From DASQEH01 sp963765725 (GTDB lineage: Bacteria > Actinomycetota > Actinomycetes > Propionibacteriales > Nocardioidaceae), in contig CAVXXI010000003.1 in the NCBI GenBank assembly GCA_963765725.1, positions 1,178,001 through 1,242,000 of the forward strand: DNA of 64,000 bases, written 5' to 3'. Shown here piece by piece: positions 35,701 to 45,428 of the stretch. The position numbers and the translations under genes are program-made. The notes beneath the pieces were generated by a model that had not been told where the DNA came from, did no database searches, and saw only the letters and a program-made list of their open reading frames with translations. Position 1 is the first letter of the stretch, and each line of letters begins with the position of its first letter.

Positions 35701-36699
35701 GTGCGTGTCCTCGTGTGGCACGTACACGGCTCCTGGGCGACGTCGTTCCTGCAGGGTGGTCACGAGTACCTGCTGCCAGTGGTTCCGGACCGCTCGGCCG
35801 ACGGGCGTGGCCGGGCGCGTACGTGGGACTGGCCCGACTCGGCGCGGGAGGTGAGCCCCGAGGAGCTCGCGGACGAGCCGTTCGACGTGGTCGTGCTTCA
35901 GCGCCCGCACGAGATCGAGCTCGTCGAGCGGTGGACCGGCCGGCGACCCGGGCGGGACGTCGCGGCGTTGTACCTCGAGCACAACACGCCTGGCGGGAAC
36001 GTGCCCTACTCCCGGCACCCTCTCGCGGACCAGGCGGAGATCCCCGTCGTGCACGTGACCCACTTCAACCGGCTCATCTGGGACTGCGGGACGGCCCGTA
36101 CGGAGGTGGTCGAGCACGGCATCGTCGACCCCGGCCACCGGTACTCGGGCGAGTGGCCGCGTGCGGCCGTCGTCGTCAACGACCCGGTACGGCGGGGTCG
36201 AGCGGTCGGTACGGACCTGCTCACGGCGCTGAGTGCCGCGGCCCCGCTCGACGTGTTCGGGATGAACGTGGACGGCCTCCCCTCACATCTCGGCATCGCG
36301 CCGGAGCGGCTCTGGACGTTCGACGACCTGCCCCAGCACGAGCTGCACCGGCAGCTCGCCCGCCGGAGGGTGTACGTGCACACGTCGCGCTGGACGTCGC
36401 TCGGGCTGTCCCTGCTCGAGGCCATGCACCTGGGCATGCCGGTCGTCGCGTTGGCGACGACGGAGGCGATGATGGCCGTCCCTCCGGCAGCCGGAGTGAT
36501 CTCGACGCGGGTCGAGGACCTCGTTTCGGCGGTCTGGAGATTCGTCCACGACCCCTCGGAGTCTCAGCGCGTCGGTGCCGCGGCTCGCGAGGCCGCGCTG
36601 TCCCGGTACGGCCTGGGCCGCTTCCTCGCCGACTGGGAGGCGCTGCTCGCCGAGGCCGCGGCCCGGACAGATCTCACCGGGCGGGAAGTCCTGCTCTGA
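35701..36699 (+). CDS. Glycosyltransferase, GT4-like
   Basis: A 332-residue GT-B-type enzyme with LVWHVHGSWATSFLQGGHEYLLPV at the N-terminus, YLEHNTPGGN, VVHVTHFNRLIWDCG, and a donor domain with TSRWTSLGLSLLEAMHLGMPVVAL (E-x-rich motif equivalent of GT4). The spacing to UDP-glucose dehydrogenase is zero, so they are cotranscribed. The donor could be UDP-glucuronate or a derived sugar. It ends just before the family B repeat block and is convergent with selB. Confidence 0.78.
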   Translation: MRVLVWHVHGSWATSFLQGGHEYLLPVVPDRSADGRGRARTWDWPDSAREVSPEELADEPFDVVVLQRPHEIELVERWTGRRPGRDVAALYLEHNTPGGNVPYSRHPLADQAEIPVVHVTHFNRLIWDCGTARTEVVEHGIVDPGHRYSGEWPRAAVVVNDPVRRGRAVGTDLLTALSAAAPLDVFGMNVDGLPSHLGIAPERLWTFDDLPQHELHRQLARRRVYVHTSRWTSLGLSLLEAMHLGMPVVALATTEAMMAVPPAAGVISTRVEDLVSAVWRFVHDPSESQRVGAAAREAALSRYGLGRFLADWEALLAEAAARTDLTGREVLL

Positions 36700-36729
36700 G
36701 GTCCGACGGACCGACCTCGGGGGCTCGCG

Positions 36730-36970
36730 GAGTCAGGTAGCTCCCGCCGAGGAGTCGGGTGGCTCCTGCCGAAGAGTCAGGTAGTTCCTGCCCAGGAGTC
36801 AGATAGTTCCTGCCCAGGAGGCAGGTGTTCCTACCGACGAGTCTGTGGGCCGTCTGCTGGACGCGTTTCTACGTCGAAGCGGGAAGCACGCGACTCCTCA
36901 CTGGGAACTACGTGACCCCTCGGGGGAGAAGGAAGTGACTCCTCGCGGGAAGGAAGTGACTCCTGGGCGG
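36730..36970. repeat. 22-bp tandem repeat block, family B, two opposed arms
   Basis: The 275-bp gap between the convergent glycosyltransferase and selB genes has about five 22-bp units in one orientation (about 36730-36845; core GAGTCAGGTAGTTCCTGCC). After roughly 30 bp come four units in the other (about 36877-36970; core GGGAACTACGTGAC and GGAAGTGACTCC). Units abut without spacers. The arms are reverse complements with mismatches, so a cruciform or long RNA hairpin is possible. Sequence is unlike family A although the period is the same. Confidence 0.85.
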
Positions 36971-36974
36971 GTGG

Positions 36975-38744
36975 TCAGGTGGCCTTGCCGGTGATCACCC
37001 GCCGGTCGTCCGGCAGGCGACGGGTCAAGCCGAGCCGGTCCAGATGGGCCAGCAGGGGCAGTGCCACCCGCCGCGAGGTGCCGAGCTCGACCCTCGCCTG
37101 GCTCGTGGTGAACGGCTGAGGCAGCGACGCAAGCCGGGTGGCTGCCGAGCGGTCGGCACCCGGCAGCAGCACGATCCCGTCGGCAAGGCGGACCAGACGC
37201 CCCGCTCGGACCGCCGCGGCCAAGGACCGGGGGTCGAGGCGGAGCTCGGCCAGACGGTCCGCGGTCGGCGCGGTGTACGGGTTGTCGGCCAGCTCGCGCT
37301 CCAGCGCATCCAACGCCGCGGCAAGCGCAGGCGGAAGCACCGACCCAGCCGCCGCGGTGACTCTGCCGCCGTCGTCGAGCCGCAGCGGCGGGGCGACCAG
37401 GGCGGCCACCAGGTCGGGCGCCGGAAGGCCGAGCCGCGAGGCGGCGACCGACAGCGGGAGCCCGGGGTCGAGCGGCGTGGCCCGTGAGTGCGCCTCCACG
37501 AGCGAGCGCAGCTCCCGTTGCAGACCCGGCACTTCGGCTCGGTCGAGCAGCCAGTCACCGACCCGTACGGCGAGCTCGTCGGCGCCATCGAGCGAGTAGC
37601 CGAGCCGGCGCGCCACTGACGCCCGTACGGTGCCGCGGCGTCGGAGCTCGTCGCGCAGGCGCGGCGGGTCAGAGGTGGTGGCTGCGAGCATTGCGGCGCG
37701 ATCGCGACCGGCGCCCCTGCGCCGGAGCGGAGGCGGATCCGGGTCGACCACGTCCGCGCCCCACAGCGCACGGCTCCCGGGGTCGCGCAACAGCACCCGG
37801 TCGCCGACCCTCAGCGGGAGCGGCCTGTCCAGCGACAGCCGGACGAACGACCCGCCGAGGACCCGGGTACGGGTCCCGACCGAGGTCGCGCCGATGTACA
37901 GCAGCGGGTGCGCGGGCAGGTCGTCCGGCGTCGGCGTCGTGACGTCGATCGTCGTGGTCGCGAGCCACGCGTCGGGGGTGACGAGCGCACTGCCGCGGGT
38001 CAGCTCGACGGGCACGGGGCCGGACAGGCCGAGTGCGACCCTTGCGGTGCCGGCGACCTCGGGCACGTCCCGGCCCAGCGTCTGCACACCCCTGACCCGT
38101 ACGCGCGGGCCGTCGGAGATGCACAGTCGGTCACCTGCCGCGATCCGTCCTCCCGTCAGGGTCCCGGTAACGACCGGGCCGGCGCCCCTGATCGAGAAGC
38201 GACGGTCGACCCACAGCCGGACGTCGCCGTCGACCCGGGCGGGCGGCAGCCGCCGCACCAGGTCCGTGAGCGCGGCGCGGAGCTCGTCGAGGCCCGCGCC
38301 CGTACGGCCGCTGACGGCGACCGCCGCGACGTTGCCGAGCGAGGTCTTCGCGATCTCGTCGAGGGCGCGCCGCGCGGCCGGCGCCGGATCCGCGAGGTCT
38401 GACCTGGTGACCGCGAGCAGCCCGTGGCGTACCCGCAGACAGTCGAGGGCGGCAAGGTGCTCGGCCGCCTGCGGCATCCACGGGTCGTCGGCGGCCACCA
38501 CGAAGAGCACGGCTGGCACCGGTCCGACCCCCGCGAGCATCGTCGAGATGAACCGCTCGTGACCGGGGACGTCGACGAAGGCCACCTCGTCGCCTCCGGG
38601 AAGATTCGTCCAGCAGTAGCCGAGCTCGATCGACAGCCCGCGGCGATGCTCCTCGCCGAGCCGGTCGGGGTCGGACCCGGTCAGAGCCCGTACGAGGGTG
38701 GACTTCCCGTGGTCGACGTGGCCAGCCGTCGCGATGACATGCAC
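36975..38744 (-). CDS. selB: Selenocysteine-specific elongation factor
   Basis: A 589-residue SelB that carries Sec-tRNA to UGA codons marked by a SECIS hairpin. G domain: AGHVDHGKST (7-16), DVPGHERFIST, TRSDL in the NKxD position. EF-Tu-like domains 2 and 3 follow to about 340, then winged-helix repeats (about 400-589) that bind the mRNA hairpin; the last ends RRVALPLLAHLDRLGLTRRLPDDRRVI. Its ATG lies 3 bp after the selA stop. The only selenoprotein mRNA seen here is that of the adjacent formate dehydrogenase. Confidence 0.93.
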   Translation of the reverse strand: MHVIATAGHVDHGKSTLVRALTGSDPDRLGEEHRRGLSIELGYCWTNLPGGDEVAFVDVPGHERFISTMLAGVGPVPAVLFVVAADDPWMPQAAEHLAALDCLRVRHGLLAVTRSDLADPAPAARRALDEIAKTSLGNVAAVAVSGRTGAGLDELRAALTDLVRRLPPARVDGDVRLWVDRRFSIRGAGPVVTGTLTGGRIAAGDRLCISDGPRVRVRGVQTLGRDVPEVAGTARVALGLSGPVPVELTRGSALVTPDAWLATTTIDVTTPTPDDLPAHPLLYIGATSVGTRTRVLGGSFVRLSLDRPLPLRVGDRVLLRDPGSRALWGADVVDPDPPPLRRRGAGRDRAAMLAATTSDPPRLRDELRRRGTVRASVARRLGYSLDGADELAVRVGDWLLDRAEVPGLQRELRSLVEAHSRATPLDPGLPLSVAASRLGLPAPDLVAALVAPPLRLDDGGRVTAAAGSVLPPALAAALDALERELADNPYTAPTADRLAELRLDPRSLAAAVRAGRLVRLADGIVLLPGADRSAATRLASLPQPFTTSQARVELGTSRRVALPLLAHLDRLGLTRRLPDDRRVITGKAT

Positions 38745-38747
38745 GGG

Positions 38748-40046
38748 TCAGCTGTACCCGATCGCGCGGCGGACCGCCGCGCTCAGCCGCTCGTCGGCGT
38801 CGGGCGGGACCGCGACCAGGTCGAGCAGCAGCCGGTTGCGCTCGACCCGTCCGAGGACGGCCGGCTCGCCTGCGCGCAGCCGCTGGGCGAGCTCTGCCGG
38901 CAATGACACCGCGGCACTGGGCAGGACCACGCCCGGTGCGCCGCCGCCACCGACGGTCGCCTCCGACCTGACACCCTGCGCGGTGACACCCGTACTGGAC
39001 ACGGCGCTGGCGATCGCCTCCGCCCGGGTCAGCAGGAGCTCCGGCGACGTCGCCAACGCCGCCTGCACGGGTGTCACAGGCCCGGTCAGTGTCGCCTCGA
39101 GCCCGGCCAGGGTGAGCTTGTCGACCCGCATGGCCCGAGCCAGCGGGTGGCGCCGCAGGCGCTCGACGAGGTCGCGGCGGCCGAGGACGAGCCCGCACTG
39201 CGGCCCGCCCAGCAGCTTGTCGCCCGACGCTGTCACGAGCGTGGCCCCGGCGCGAAGAGCACTCGCGGCGTCGGGCTCGTCGGGGAGTCTCGGGTGCCGC
39301 GAGAGCAGCCCGGAGCCGATGTCGACGACGACCGGTACGGGCAGCGCGGCCAGCTCGCGCACCGGTACGGAGGCCGTGAAGCCGTCGACCACGAAGTTCG
39401 ACGGGTGCACCTTGAGGACGAACGCCGTCTCGGGTCCGATCGCAGTGGCGTAGTCCTCGGCCCGGACGCGGTTCGTCGTCCCCACCTCGCGCAGGACGGC
39501 CCCTGCCGCCTCGAGCAGCTCGGGGATCCGGAAGCCGTCGCCGATCTCCACGAGCTCGCCTCGGGCGATCACCACCTGTCGGCCACCGGCAAGGGCGCAG
39601 GCGGCCAGCGCCAGCGCCGCGGCACCGTTGTTGACGACCATCACGTCCTGAGCGTCGGGAGCCGCTTCGCGCAATGCCTCGAGCGCGCCGCGGCCCCTGC
39701 GCCCCCGGCGACCTGTGCCCAGGTCGAGCTCGACATCCGAGGTACCGGCTGCCGCGCGGATCGCCTCCACGGCAGCGACCGACAGGGGCGCCCGGCCCAG
39801 GTTCGTGTGGATGACGACGCCCGTCGCGTTGATCACCGGGCGGAGCGTCGTCGCGGTGTCCGGCAGAGCCGCGAGGACCGCCGTGAACACGTCCGACGGC
39901 TCGAGCTCGCCCGCTCGGCAGCGCGACTGCGCTTCGGCGACCACCCGCTTGACAAGACGGTGGCCGAGCCGTTCGAGCGCGGCCGCCAGTTTCGGGTCGC
40001 CGAGCAGCACGTCGGTGCGGGGCACGCGCCGACGCGGGTCCGGCAC
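38748..40046 (-). CDS. selA: L-seryl-tRNA(Sec) selenium transferase
   Basis: A 432-residue PLP enzyme that converts Ser-tRNA(Sec) to Sec-tRNA(Sec) using selenophosphate. The PLP lysine is K277 in ASGDKLLGGPQCGLV. Other SelA blocks are VINATGVVIHTNLGRAPLS, VVNNGAAALALA and HPSNFVVDGF. GTG 40046 is chosen because GAGGAG is 5 bp upstream and the protein then begins PDPRRRVPRTD as in relatives. A longer frame starting at 40157 would run through selC. It lies 34 bp after selC and 3 bp before selB. Confidence 0.93.
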   Translation of the reverse strand: MPDPRRRVPRTDVLLGDPKLAAALERLGHRLVKRVVAEAQSRCRAGELEPSDVFTAVLAALPDTATTLRPVINATGVVIHTNLGRAPLSVAAVEAIRAAAGTSDVELDLGTGRRGRRGRGALEALREAAPDAQDVMVVNNGAAALALAACALAGGRQVVIARGELVEIGDGFRIPELLEAAGAVLREVGTTNRVRAEDYATAIGPETAFVLKVHPSNFVVDGFTASVPVRELAALPVPVVVDIGSGLLSRHPRLPDEPDAASALRAGATLVTASGDKLLGGPQCGLVLGRRDLVERLRRHPLARAMRVDKLTLAGLEATLTGPVTPVQAALATSPELLLTRAEAIASAVSSTGVTAQGVRSEATVGGGGAPGVVLPSAAVSLPAELAQRLRAGEPAVLGRVERNRLLLDLVAVPPDADERLSAAVRRAIGYS

Positions 40047-40080
40047 TGCGACTCCTCGATTTGTCGTGGCGGCTGACGGC

Positions 40081-40175
40081 TGGCGGAGGCGGACGGGAAT
40101 CGAACCCGCCTGACCGAGATGCTCGGTCACAACGGTTTTGAGGACCGCGCCCGTCACCAGACGAGGAACGCCTCC
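40081..40175 (-). tRNA. selC: tRNA-Sec (UCA anticodon)
   Basis: A 95-nt tRNA including encoded CCA. The acceptor stem starts GGAGGCG and closes with CGCCTCC followed by GCCA. The anticodon loop is CCTCAAA, giving TCA that reads UGA. A long variable arm (TGACCGAGCATCTCGGTCA) and the T-arm GGTTCGATTCC are present. The size, long extra arm and anticodon are diagnostic of tRNA-Sec. It heads the selC-selA-selB leftward unit. Confidence 0.95.
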
Positions 40176-40351
40176 GTCGCCACCTTAGCCAGGCTCGACC
40201 AACCAGGCTCGACCAGCCACAGCTGACCGGTGCTGCGGCGGGGAGGCGGGCCGACCACCAGATGTGGCCGTCGGTGCTTGGGGTTACGGTACTGCCAGTT
40301 GGAGGATGCCCCGCGACGGCGACGTCACGGGCCGGGTGGACGGAGACCGGG

Positions 40352-43300
40352 ATGGGTGCACGCGAGTTCATCGGCTCCTGGCCGCTGCTGCGGCAGCTGC
40401 GCGGCGACGACGAGCTCGGCCGGGGTGCCGCCGTCAAGTCCTCGAAGACCGCGTCGTGGCACGCGCGCATCACCGACGCCGACCGCGTCGTCGACTCGAT
40501 CTGCCCCTACTGCGCCGTCGGCTGCGGCCAGAAGGTGTACGTGAAGGACGACAAGGTCATGCAGATCGAGGGCGACCCTGCCAGCCCGATCTCGCGGGGC
40601 AGGCTGTGCCCGAAGGGCAGCGCGAGCACCCAGCTGGTCAACTCGCCCGGGCGGGTCACGACGGTCCGCTACCGGCGGCCCTTCGGCAAGGACTGGGAGG
40701 ACCTCGACCTCGACACGGCGATGGACATGATCGCCGACCGGGTCATCGAGACCCGCAAGCAGTACTGGGAGTGGGAGCACGAGGGTCACCGCGTCCGGCG
40801 TACGACCGGGATCGCCAGTCTTGGAGGAGCGACCCTCGACAACGAGGAGAACTACCTCATGAAGAAGCTCTACACCGCCATGGGCGCGATCCAGATCGAG
40901 AACCAGGCCCGTATTTGACACTCGTCCACAGTCCCCGGTCTGGGGGCTTCGTTCGGTCGAGGCGGCGCGACGACCTTCCAGCAGGACCTGGCGAAGGCTG
41001 ACTGCATCCTGATCGAGGGCTCCAACATGGCGGAGTGCCACCCGGTCGGGTTCCAGTGGGTGATGGAGGCGAAGCTCCGCGGGGCGACGATCATCCACGT
41101 CGACCCGCGCTTCACCCGCACGTCGGCCGTCGCCGACATCCACGCGAGCATCCGCGCCGGTACCGACATCGCGTTCCTCGGCGGCCTGGTCAACCACGTG
41201 CTGAGCAACGACCTCGACTTCCGCGAGTACGTCGTCGCCTACACCAACGCGCCGGCCATCGTCAGCGACGAGTACCGCGACACCGAGGACCTCGACGGGT
41301 TGTTCTCCGGCTTCGACGAGGACACGAAGCACTACGACCCGACGTCGTGGCACTACGCGAACGTCGACCCGGACCGCGGCCAGGGCGACACCAATCCCGG
41401 CGACAGCCAGCAGACCCACGAGACGAGCCAGTCCGAGACGGCCGGCTCCGGTGGCCCGACTGTCGGTGGCAAGCCCGACCGCGACGACACGCTCCAGCAC
41501 CCGATGTGCGTCTTCCAGATCCTCAAGCGGCACTTCGCCCGCTACACACCGCAGATGGTGCACGAGGTGTGCGGCATCCCGCCGGAGCAGTTCGCCAAGA
41601 TAGCCGACGCGCTCGTCGAGAACAGCGGCCGCGAGCGCACCACGGCCTTCTGCTACGCCGTCGGCTGGACCCATCACGTGACCGGCGCGCAGATGATCCG
41701 GACCGCGTCGATTCTGCAGCTGCTGCTCGGCAACATCGGTCGGCCCGGGGGAGGGATCCTCGCGCTGCGCGGACACGCCAGCATCCAGGGATCCACCGAC
41801 ATCCCCACGCTGTACAACATCCTTCCCGGTTACCTCCCGATGCCGAGCGCCACGCAGCACCAGAGCCTCGAGCAGTACGTCGCCCGTGACGAGGGCGCTG
41901 CCGGTTTCTGGGGCAACATCCCCAGCTACATGGTCAGCCTGCTCAAGTCCTACTGGGGTGACGCCGCCACCGCCGAGAACGAGTTCTGCTTCGACTACCT
42001 GCCGAGGCTGACCGGTGACCACGGCACGTACCAGACCGTCGTCGACCAGATCGAGGGCAAGGTCAAGGGCTACTTCCTCGTTGGCGAGAACCCCGCGGTG
42101 GGCACGTCGAACGGGAAGATGCAGCGCCTGGGCATGGCCAACCTCGACTGGCTCGTCGTCCGCGACCTGGTGATGATCGAGTCCGCCACCTTCTGGAAGG
42201 ACGGCCCGGAGATCGAGACGGGCGAGATGCGGCCCGACGACATCGGCACCGAGGTGTTCTTCCTGCCGGCGGCGGCCCATACCGAGAAGAGCGGCACGTT
42301 CACCAACACCCAGCGGCTGCTCCAGTGGCACCACAAGGCGGTCGAGCCTCCCGGCGACGCCACGAGCGACCTGTGGTTCTACTACCACCTCGGGAAGCGG
42401 ATCCGCGCCAAGCTCGCGGACTCCATCGACGCCATGGACCGGCCGCTGCTCGACCTGGCCTGGGACTACCCGGTGGACGGCCCCGACGAAGACCCCAGCG
42501 CCGAGGCGGTGCTGCGGGAGATCAACGGCGTCGGACCCGACGGAGCGGCGCTGACCGCCTACACCGAGCTCAAGGCCGACGGGTCCACCCGGTGCGGCTG
42601 CTGGATCTACTGCGGGGTGTACGCCGACGACGTCAACCAGTCGGCCCGCCGCAAACCCGGGTGGGAGCAGAGCTGGGTCGCGCCCGAGTGGGGGTGGGCG
42701 TGGCCGGCAAACCGGCGCGCCCTGTACAACCGGGCGTCCGCCGACCCCGACGGCAAGCCGTGGAGCGAGCGCAAGGCGTACGTCTGGTGGGACGCGGACG
42801 AGGGGAAGTGGACGGGCCACGACGTCCCCGACTTCATCCCCGACCTCGAGCCGCACCACGTGCCGCCCGAGGGTGCCTCCGGGCCTGAAGCGCTCGGCGG
42901 CTCCGACCCCTTCATCATGCAGACCGACGGGAAGGGCTGGCTGTTCGCGCCGGCCGGCCTCGCCGACGGGCCGCTGCCGACCCACTACGAGCCGGTCGAG
43001 TCGCCGGTGCCCAACGCCCTGTACGACCAGCAGGCCAACCCGACGCGGGTGCACTACCGGATACCGGTCAACCCGCTGAACCCGCAGCAAAGTGACGTGT
43101 TCCCGTACGTCTTCACGACGTACCGCCTGACTGAGCACCACACGGCCGGGGGAATGAGCCGCACACTGCCGTTCCTGTCGGAGCTGCAGCCGGAGTTCTT
43201 CTGCGAGGTGTCACCGGCGCTGGCAGCGGAGCGGGGCCTGGAGAACGGCGGGTGGGCGACGATCGCGACGGCCCGGTCGGCGATCGAGGCTCGCGTGCTC

Positions 43301-43567
43301 GTGACCGACCGGATGCGCCCGCTCCGCGTCGGCGACCAGCAGGTCCACCAGGTCGGCCTGCCCTACCACTGGGGCTCGACCGGCCTCACCACGGGCGACT
43401 CGGCGAACGACCTGGTCAACGTCACGGTCGAGCCGAACGTCCGGATCCAGGACAAGGTCGGTACCTGCGACATCCGGCCTGGGCGCAGGCCGCGGGGTCC
43501 CGATCTGCTCACCTACGTCCAGGACTACCGTGACCGCGCTGGTGTCGTAGAGAGTGAGCCGTCATGA
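40352..43567 (+). CDS. fdhA: Formate dehydrogenase catalytic subunit, selenocysteine-containing (UGA at 40916-40918)
   Basis: A 1071-residue Mo/W-bis-MGD formate dehydrogenase, FDH-N type, oxidising formate to CO2. The N-terminal 4Fe-4S ligands are C51, C54, C58 and C86 (CPYCAVGCG, RLCPKG). Sec189 is coded by in-frame TGA in NQARI-U-HSSTVPG, aligned with Sec of E. coli FdnG; the following residues GASFGRGGAT are conserved. Cofactor-binding blocks include ADCILIEGSNMAECHPVG and GNIGRPGGGILALRG. There is no Tat signal at the chosen ATG (40352, GGAG 6 bp upstream), so the enzyme may be cytoplasmic. Read without Sec, the gene appears falsely as two ORFs. It overlaps fdhB by ATGA. Confidence 0.94.
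40916..40960 (+). promoter_or_regulatory. Bacterial SECIS element of fdhA
   Basis: Immediately after the UGA, AGTCCCC (40930-40936) and GGGGGCT (40942-40948) form a 7-bp stem capped by the loop GGTCT (40937-40941). GGUCU is the SelB-recognised apical loop of E. coli fdhF. The gap between UGA and GGUCU is 18 nt, the same as I recall for E. coli fdhF. The element lies inside the coding sequence, as bacterial SECIS do. Confidence 0.85.
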
Positions 43568-44499
43568 GCCATCGACTGTCGGGGCCCCTGCACGACGTGA
43601 GCGCCGACGCGGGATATGCCGCTCCGCCGCCTCGGATGGGCTTTTTCACCGACACCAGCATCTGTATCGGCTGCAAGGCCTGCGAGGTCGCCTGCAAGCA
43701 GTGGAACGGCGTGCCCGAGGACGGGCTCCTGCTGACCGGGATGTCGTACGACAACACGCAGCAGCTCGACGCGAACAGCTGGCGCCACGTCGCCTTCGTC
43801 GAGCAGTCCGCGCCGATCGCGCCGGTGCTCGAGCCCGCGGGCGCGCCGGCACCTGCTGCGCGGCCGCCCACCGACCTCGGGATGCCGACGATCGGGCCGA
43901 ACGACCCGCAGGGCACGACGACCAACGACGGCGACGTCCGCTGGCTGATGTCGTCGGACGTCTGCAAGCACTGCACGCACGCGGCCTGTCTCGACGTGTG
44001 CCCGACCGGGGCACTGTTCCGTACCGAGTTCGGGACGGTGGTCGTCCAGGCCGACGTGTGCAACGGCTGCGGCTACTGCGTCCCCGCCTGTCCGTACGGC
44101 GTGATCGACAAACGCGAGGACGACGGTCGCGTCTTCAAGTGCACCCTGTGCTACGACCGGCTGAAGGTGGGCGAGGAGCCGGCGTGCGCGAAGGCGTGCC
44201 CGACGCAGTCGATCCAGTTCGGCGAGCTCGACGAGCTCCGCGAGCGCGCCGACCGGCGGGTTGCCGAGCTGCACGAGAAGGGCGTCGACGTCGCACGTCT
44301 GTACGGCCGCGACCCCGAGGACGGGGTCGGCGGCGACGGGGCGTTCTTCCTGCTGCTCGACGAGCCGGAGGTGTACGGACTGCCGCCCGACCCAGTCGTG
44401 ACGACACGCGACCTCCCGGACATCTGGCGACACGTCGGTGCCGCCGCGATGACCCTGTTCGGCGTCGGGGCGGCCGTGTTCCTGGGACGGCGCCGATGA
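43564..44499 (+). CDS. fdhB: Formate dehydrogenase iron-sulfur subunit
   Basis: A 311-residue ferredoxin-like subunit that passes electrons from the catalytic subunit to the membrane anchor. Four 4Fe-4S cysteine groups are visible: CIGCKACEVAC (from C34), CKHCTHAACLDVCP, CNGCGYCVPACP, and CTLCYDRLKVGEEPACAKACP. The C-terminus has one hydrophobic helix (VGAAAMTLFGVGAAVFLG), which could anchor it to the membrane. The ATG overlaps the fdhA stop and the stop overlaps the next ATG, so the operon is tightly coupled. Confidence 0.93.
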   Translation: MSHRLSGPLHDVSADAGYAAPPPRMGFFTDTSICIGCKACEVACKQWNGVPEDGLLLTGMSYDNTQQLDANSWRHVAFVEQSAPIAPVLEPAGAPAPAARPPTDLGMPTIGPNDPQGTTTNDGDVRWLMSSDVCKHCTHAACLDVCPTGALFRTEFGTVVVQADVCNGCGYCVPACPYGVIDKREDDGRVFKCTLCYDRLKVGEEPACAKACPTQSIQFGELDELRERADRRVAELHEKGVDVARLYGRDPEDGVGGDGAFFLLLDEPEVYGLPPDPVVTTRDLPDIWRHVGAAAMTLFGVGAAVFLGRRR

Positions 44500-45428
44500 A
44501 GGAGCAGCGGCTCGTCCCCGATGCCGAGTTCCGCTCGTACTACGGCCGCCCGATCCTCAAGCCACCGGTCTGGAAGCAGCCCGACGTCCCGCTCTACCTC
44601 TTCCTGGGCGGGCTGGCGGGCTCGTCCGCGGTACTGGCCGAGGGTGCGGCCCTGACCGGGCGTCCGGCCCTTCAGCGGGTCGCGCGCATCGCGTCGGCGG
44701 GCGGCGCGGCGCTCGGGACGGTGGCCCTCATCCACGACCTCGGACGCCCGGAGCGGTTCTTGAACATGCTCCGTGTGTTCAAGCCGACGTCACCGCTGTC
44801 CGTCGGGTCCTGGATCCTCTCCCCGTTCGCCGCCTTCTCCTCGGCGGCGCTCGCCTCCGACCTCACGGGTGTGATGCCGCGGCTGGGGCGCGTCGCCGGT
44901 GTCGGCGCGGCGACGCTCGGTCCGCCGCTGGTGACCTACACCGGAGCGCTGCTCTGCAATACCGCGGTGCCTGCCTGGCACGAGGGCTACCGCGAGATGC
45001 CCTTCCTTTTCGCGGGCAGCGGGATGGCCGCCGCCGGCGGTCTGGCGATGATCGCGACGCCGCCCGACCAGGCCGGTCCGGCCCGCCGGATGGCGGTCCT
45101 GGGGGCGGCAGTCGAGCTGGCGGCCAGCGAACGCATCCAGCAGCGCCTCGGCATGCTGGCCGAGCCGTACCAGCAGGGCAGGCCCGGGATCTTCATGCGG
45201 ACCGCCCGCAGGCTCACGATGACCGGGCTGGTCGGGTCCGCGCTGGGCGGGCGGTCACGGGTCTTGTCAGTCGCCTCCGGTCTGGCGTACCTGTCGGCGT
45301 CCCTCTTCACCCGGTTCGGTGTCTTTCAGGCGGGGCTGGCGTCGGCCAAGGACCCCAAGTACACGGTGGTGCCGCAGCGTGAGCGGGTGCAACGCAAGCA
45401 GGACGCTGCCCGTACTGTTCCCGTGTGA
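44496..45428 (+). CDS. NrfD/PsrC-like membrane anchor subunit
   Basis: A 310-residue integral membrane protein with about eight helices. It begins after an N-terminal soluble stretch (YYGRPILKPPVWKQPDVPLYLFLGGLAGSSAVLAEGA) characteristic of NrfD-family quinone-interacting subunits. HDLGRPERFLNMLRVFKPTSPLSVGSW is the usual family motif. It would reduce menaquinone with electrons from formate. It replaces the cytochrome b subunit of E. coli FDH-N. ATG 44496 overlaps the fdhB stop; selD follows with a GTGA overlap. Confidence 0.88.
   Translation: MKEQRLVPDAEFRSYYGRPILKPPVWKQPDVPLYLFLGGLAGSSAVLAEGAALTGRPALQRVARIASAGGAALGTVALIHDLGRPERFLNMLRVFKPTSPLSVGSWILSPFAAFSSAALASDLTGVMPRLGRVAGVGAATLGPPLVTYTGALLCNTAVPAWHEGYREMPFLFAGSGMAAAGGLAMIATPPDQAGPARRMAVLGAAVELAASERIQQRLGMLAEPYQQGRPGIFMRTARRLTMTGLVGSALGGRSRVLSVASGLAYLSASLFTRFGVFQAGLASAKDPKYTVVPQRERVQRKQDAARTVPV

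Noticed and set aside
40048..40065. GCGACTCCTCGATTTG near the selA start as a family B repeat
   Set aside because: The match is short and explained by the selA ribosome binding site GAGGAG read on the other strand.
40047..40157. Longer SelA start at 40157
   Set aside because: It would place coding sequence across tRNA-Sec; GTG 40046 has a ribosome binding site and the family N-terminus.
40196..40222. Direct repeat of CAGGCTCGACCA upstream of selC
   Set aside because: Only two short copies, no period of 22 and no clear link to families A or B; not strong enough to call.
40262..41027. Formate dehydrogenase read as a truncated gene plus a second gene
   Set aside because: The break is a UGA in the conserved Sec position followed by a SECIS hairpin, with tRNA-Sec, selA, selB and selD adjacent.
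40325..43141. 938-residue ORF on the minus strand over fdhA
   Set aside because: It is an antisense shadow of the formate dehydrogenase, composed of V/R/D-rich low-information sequence with no domain.
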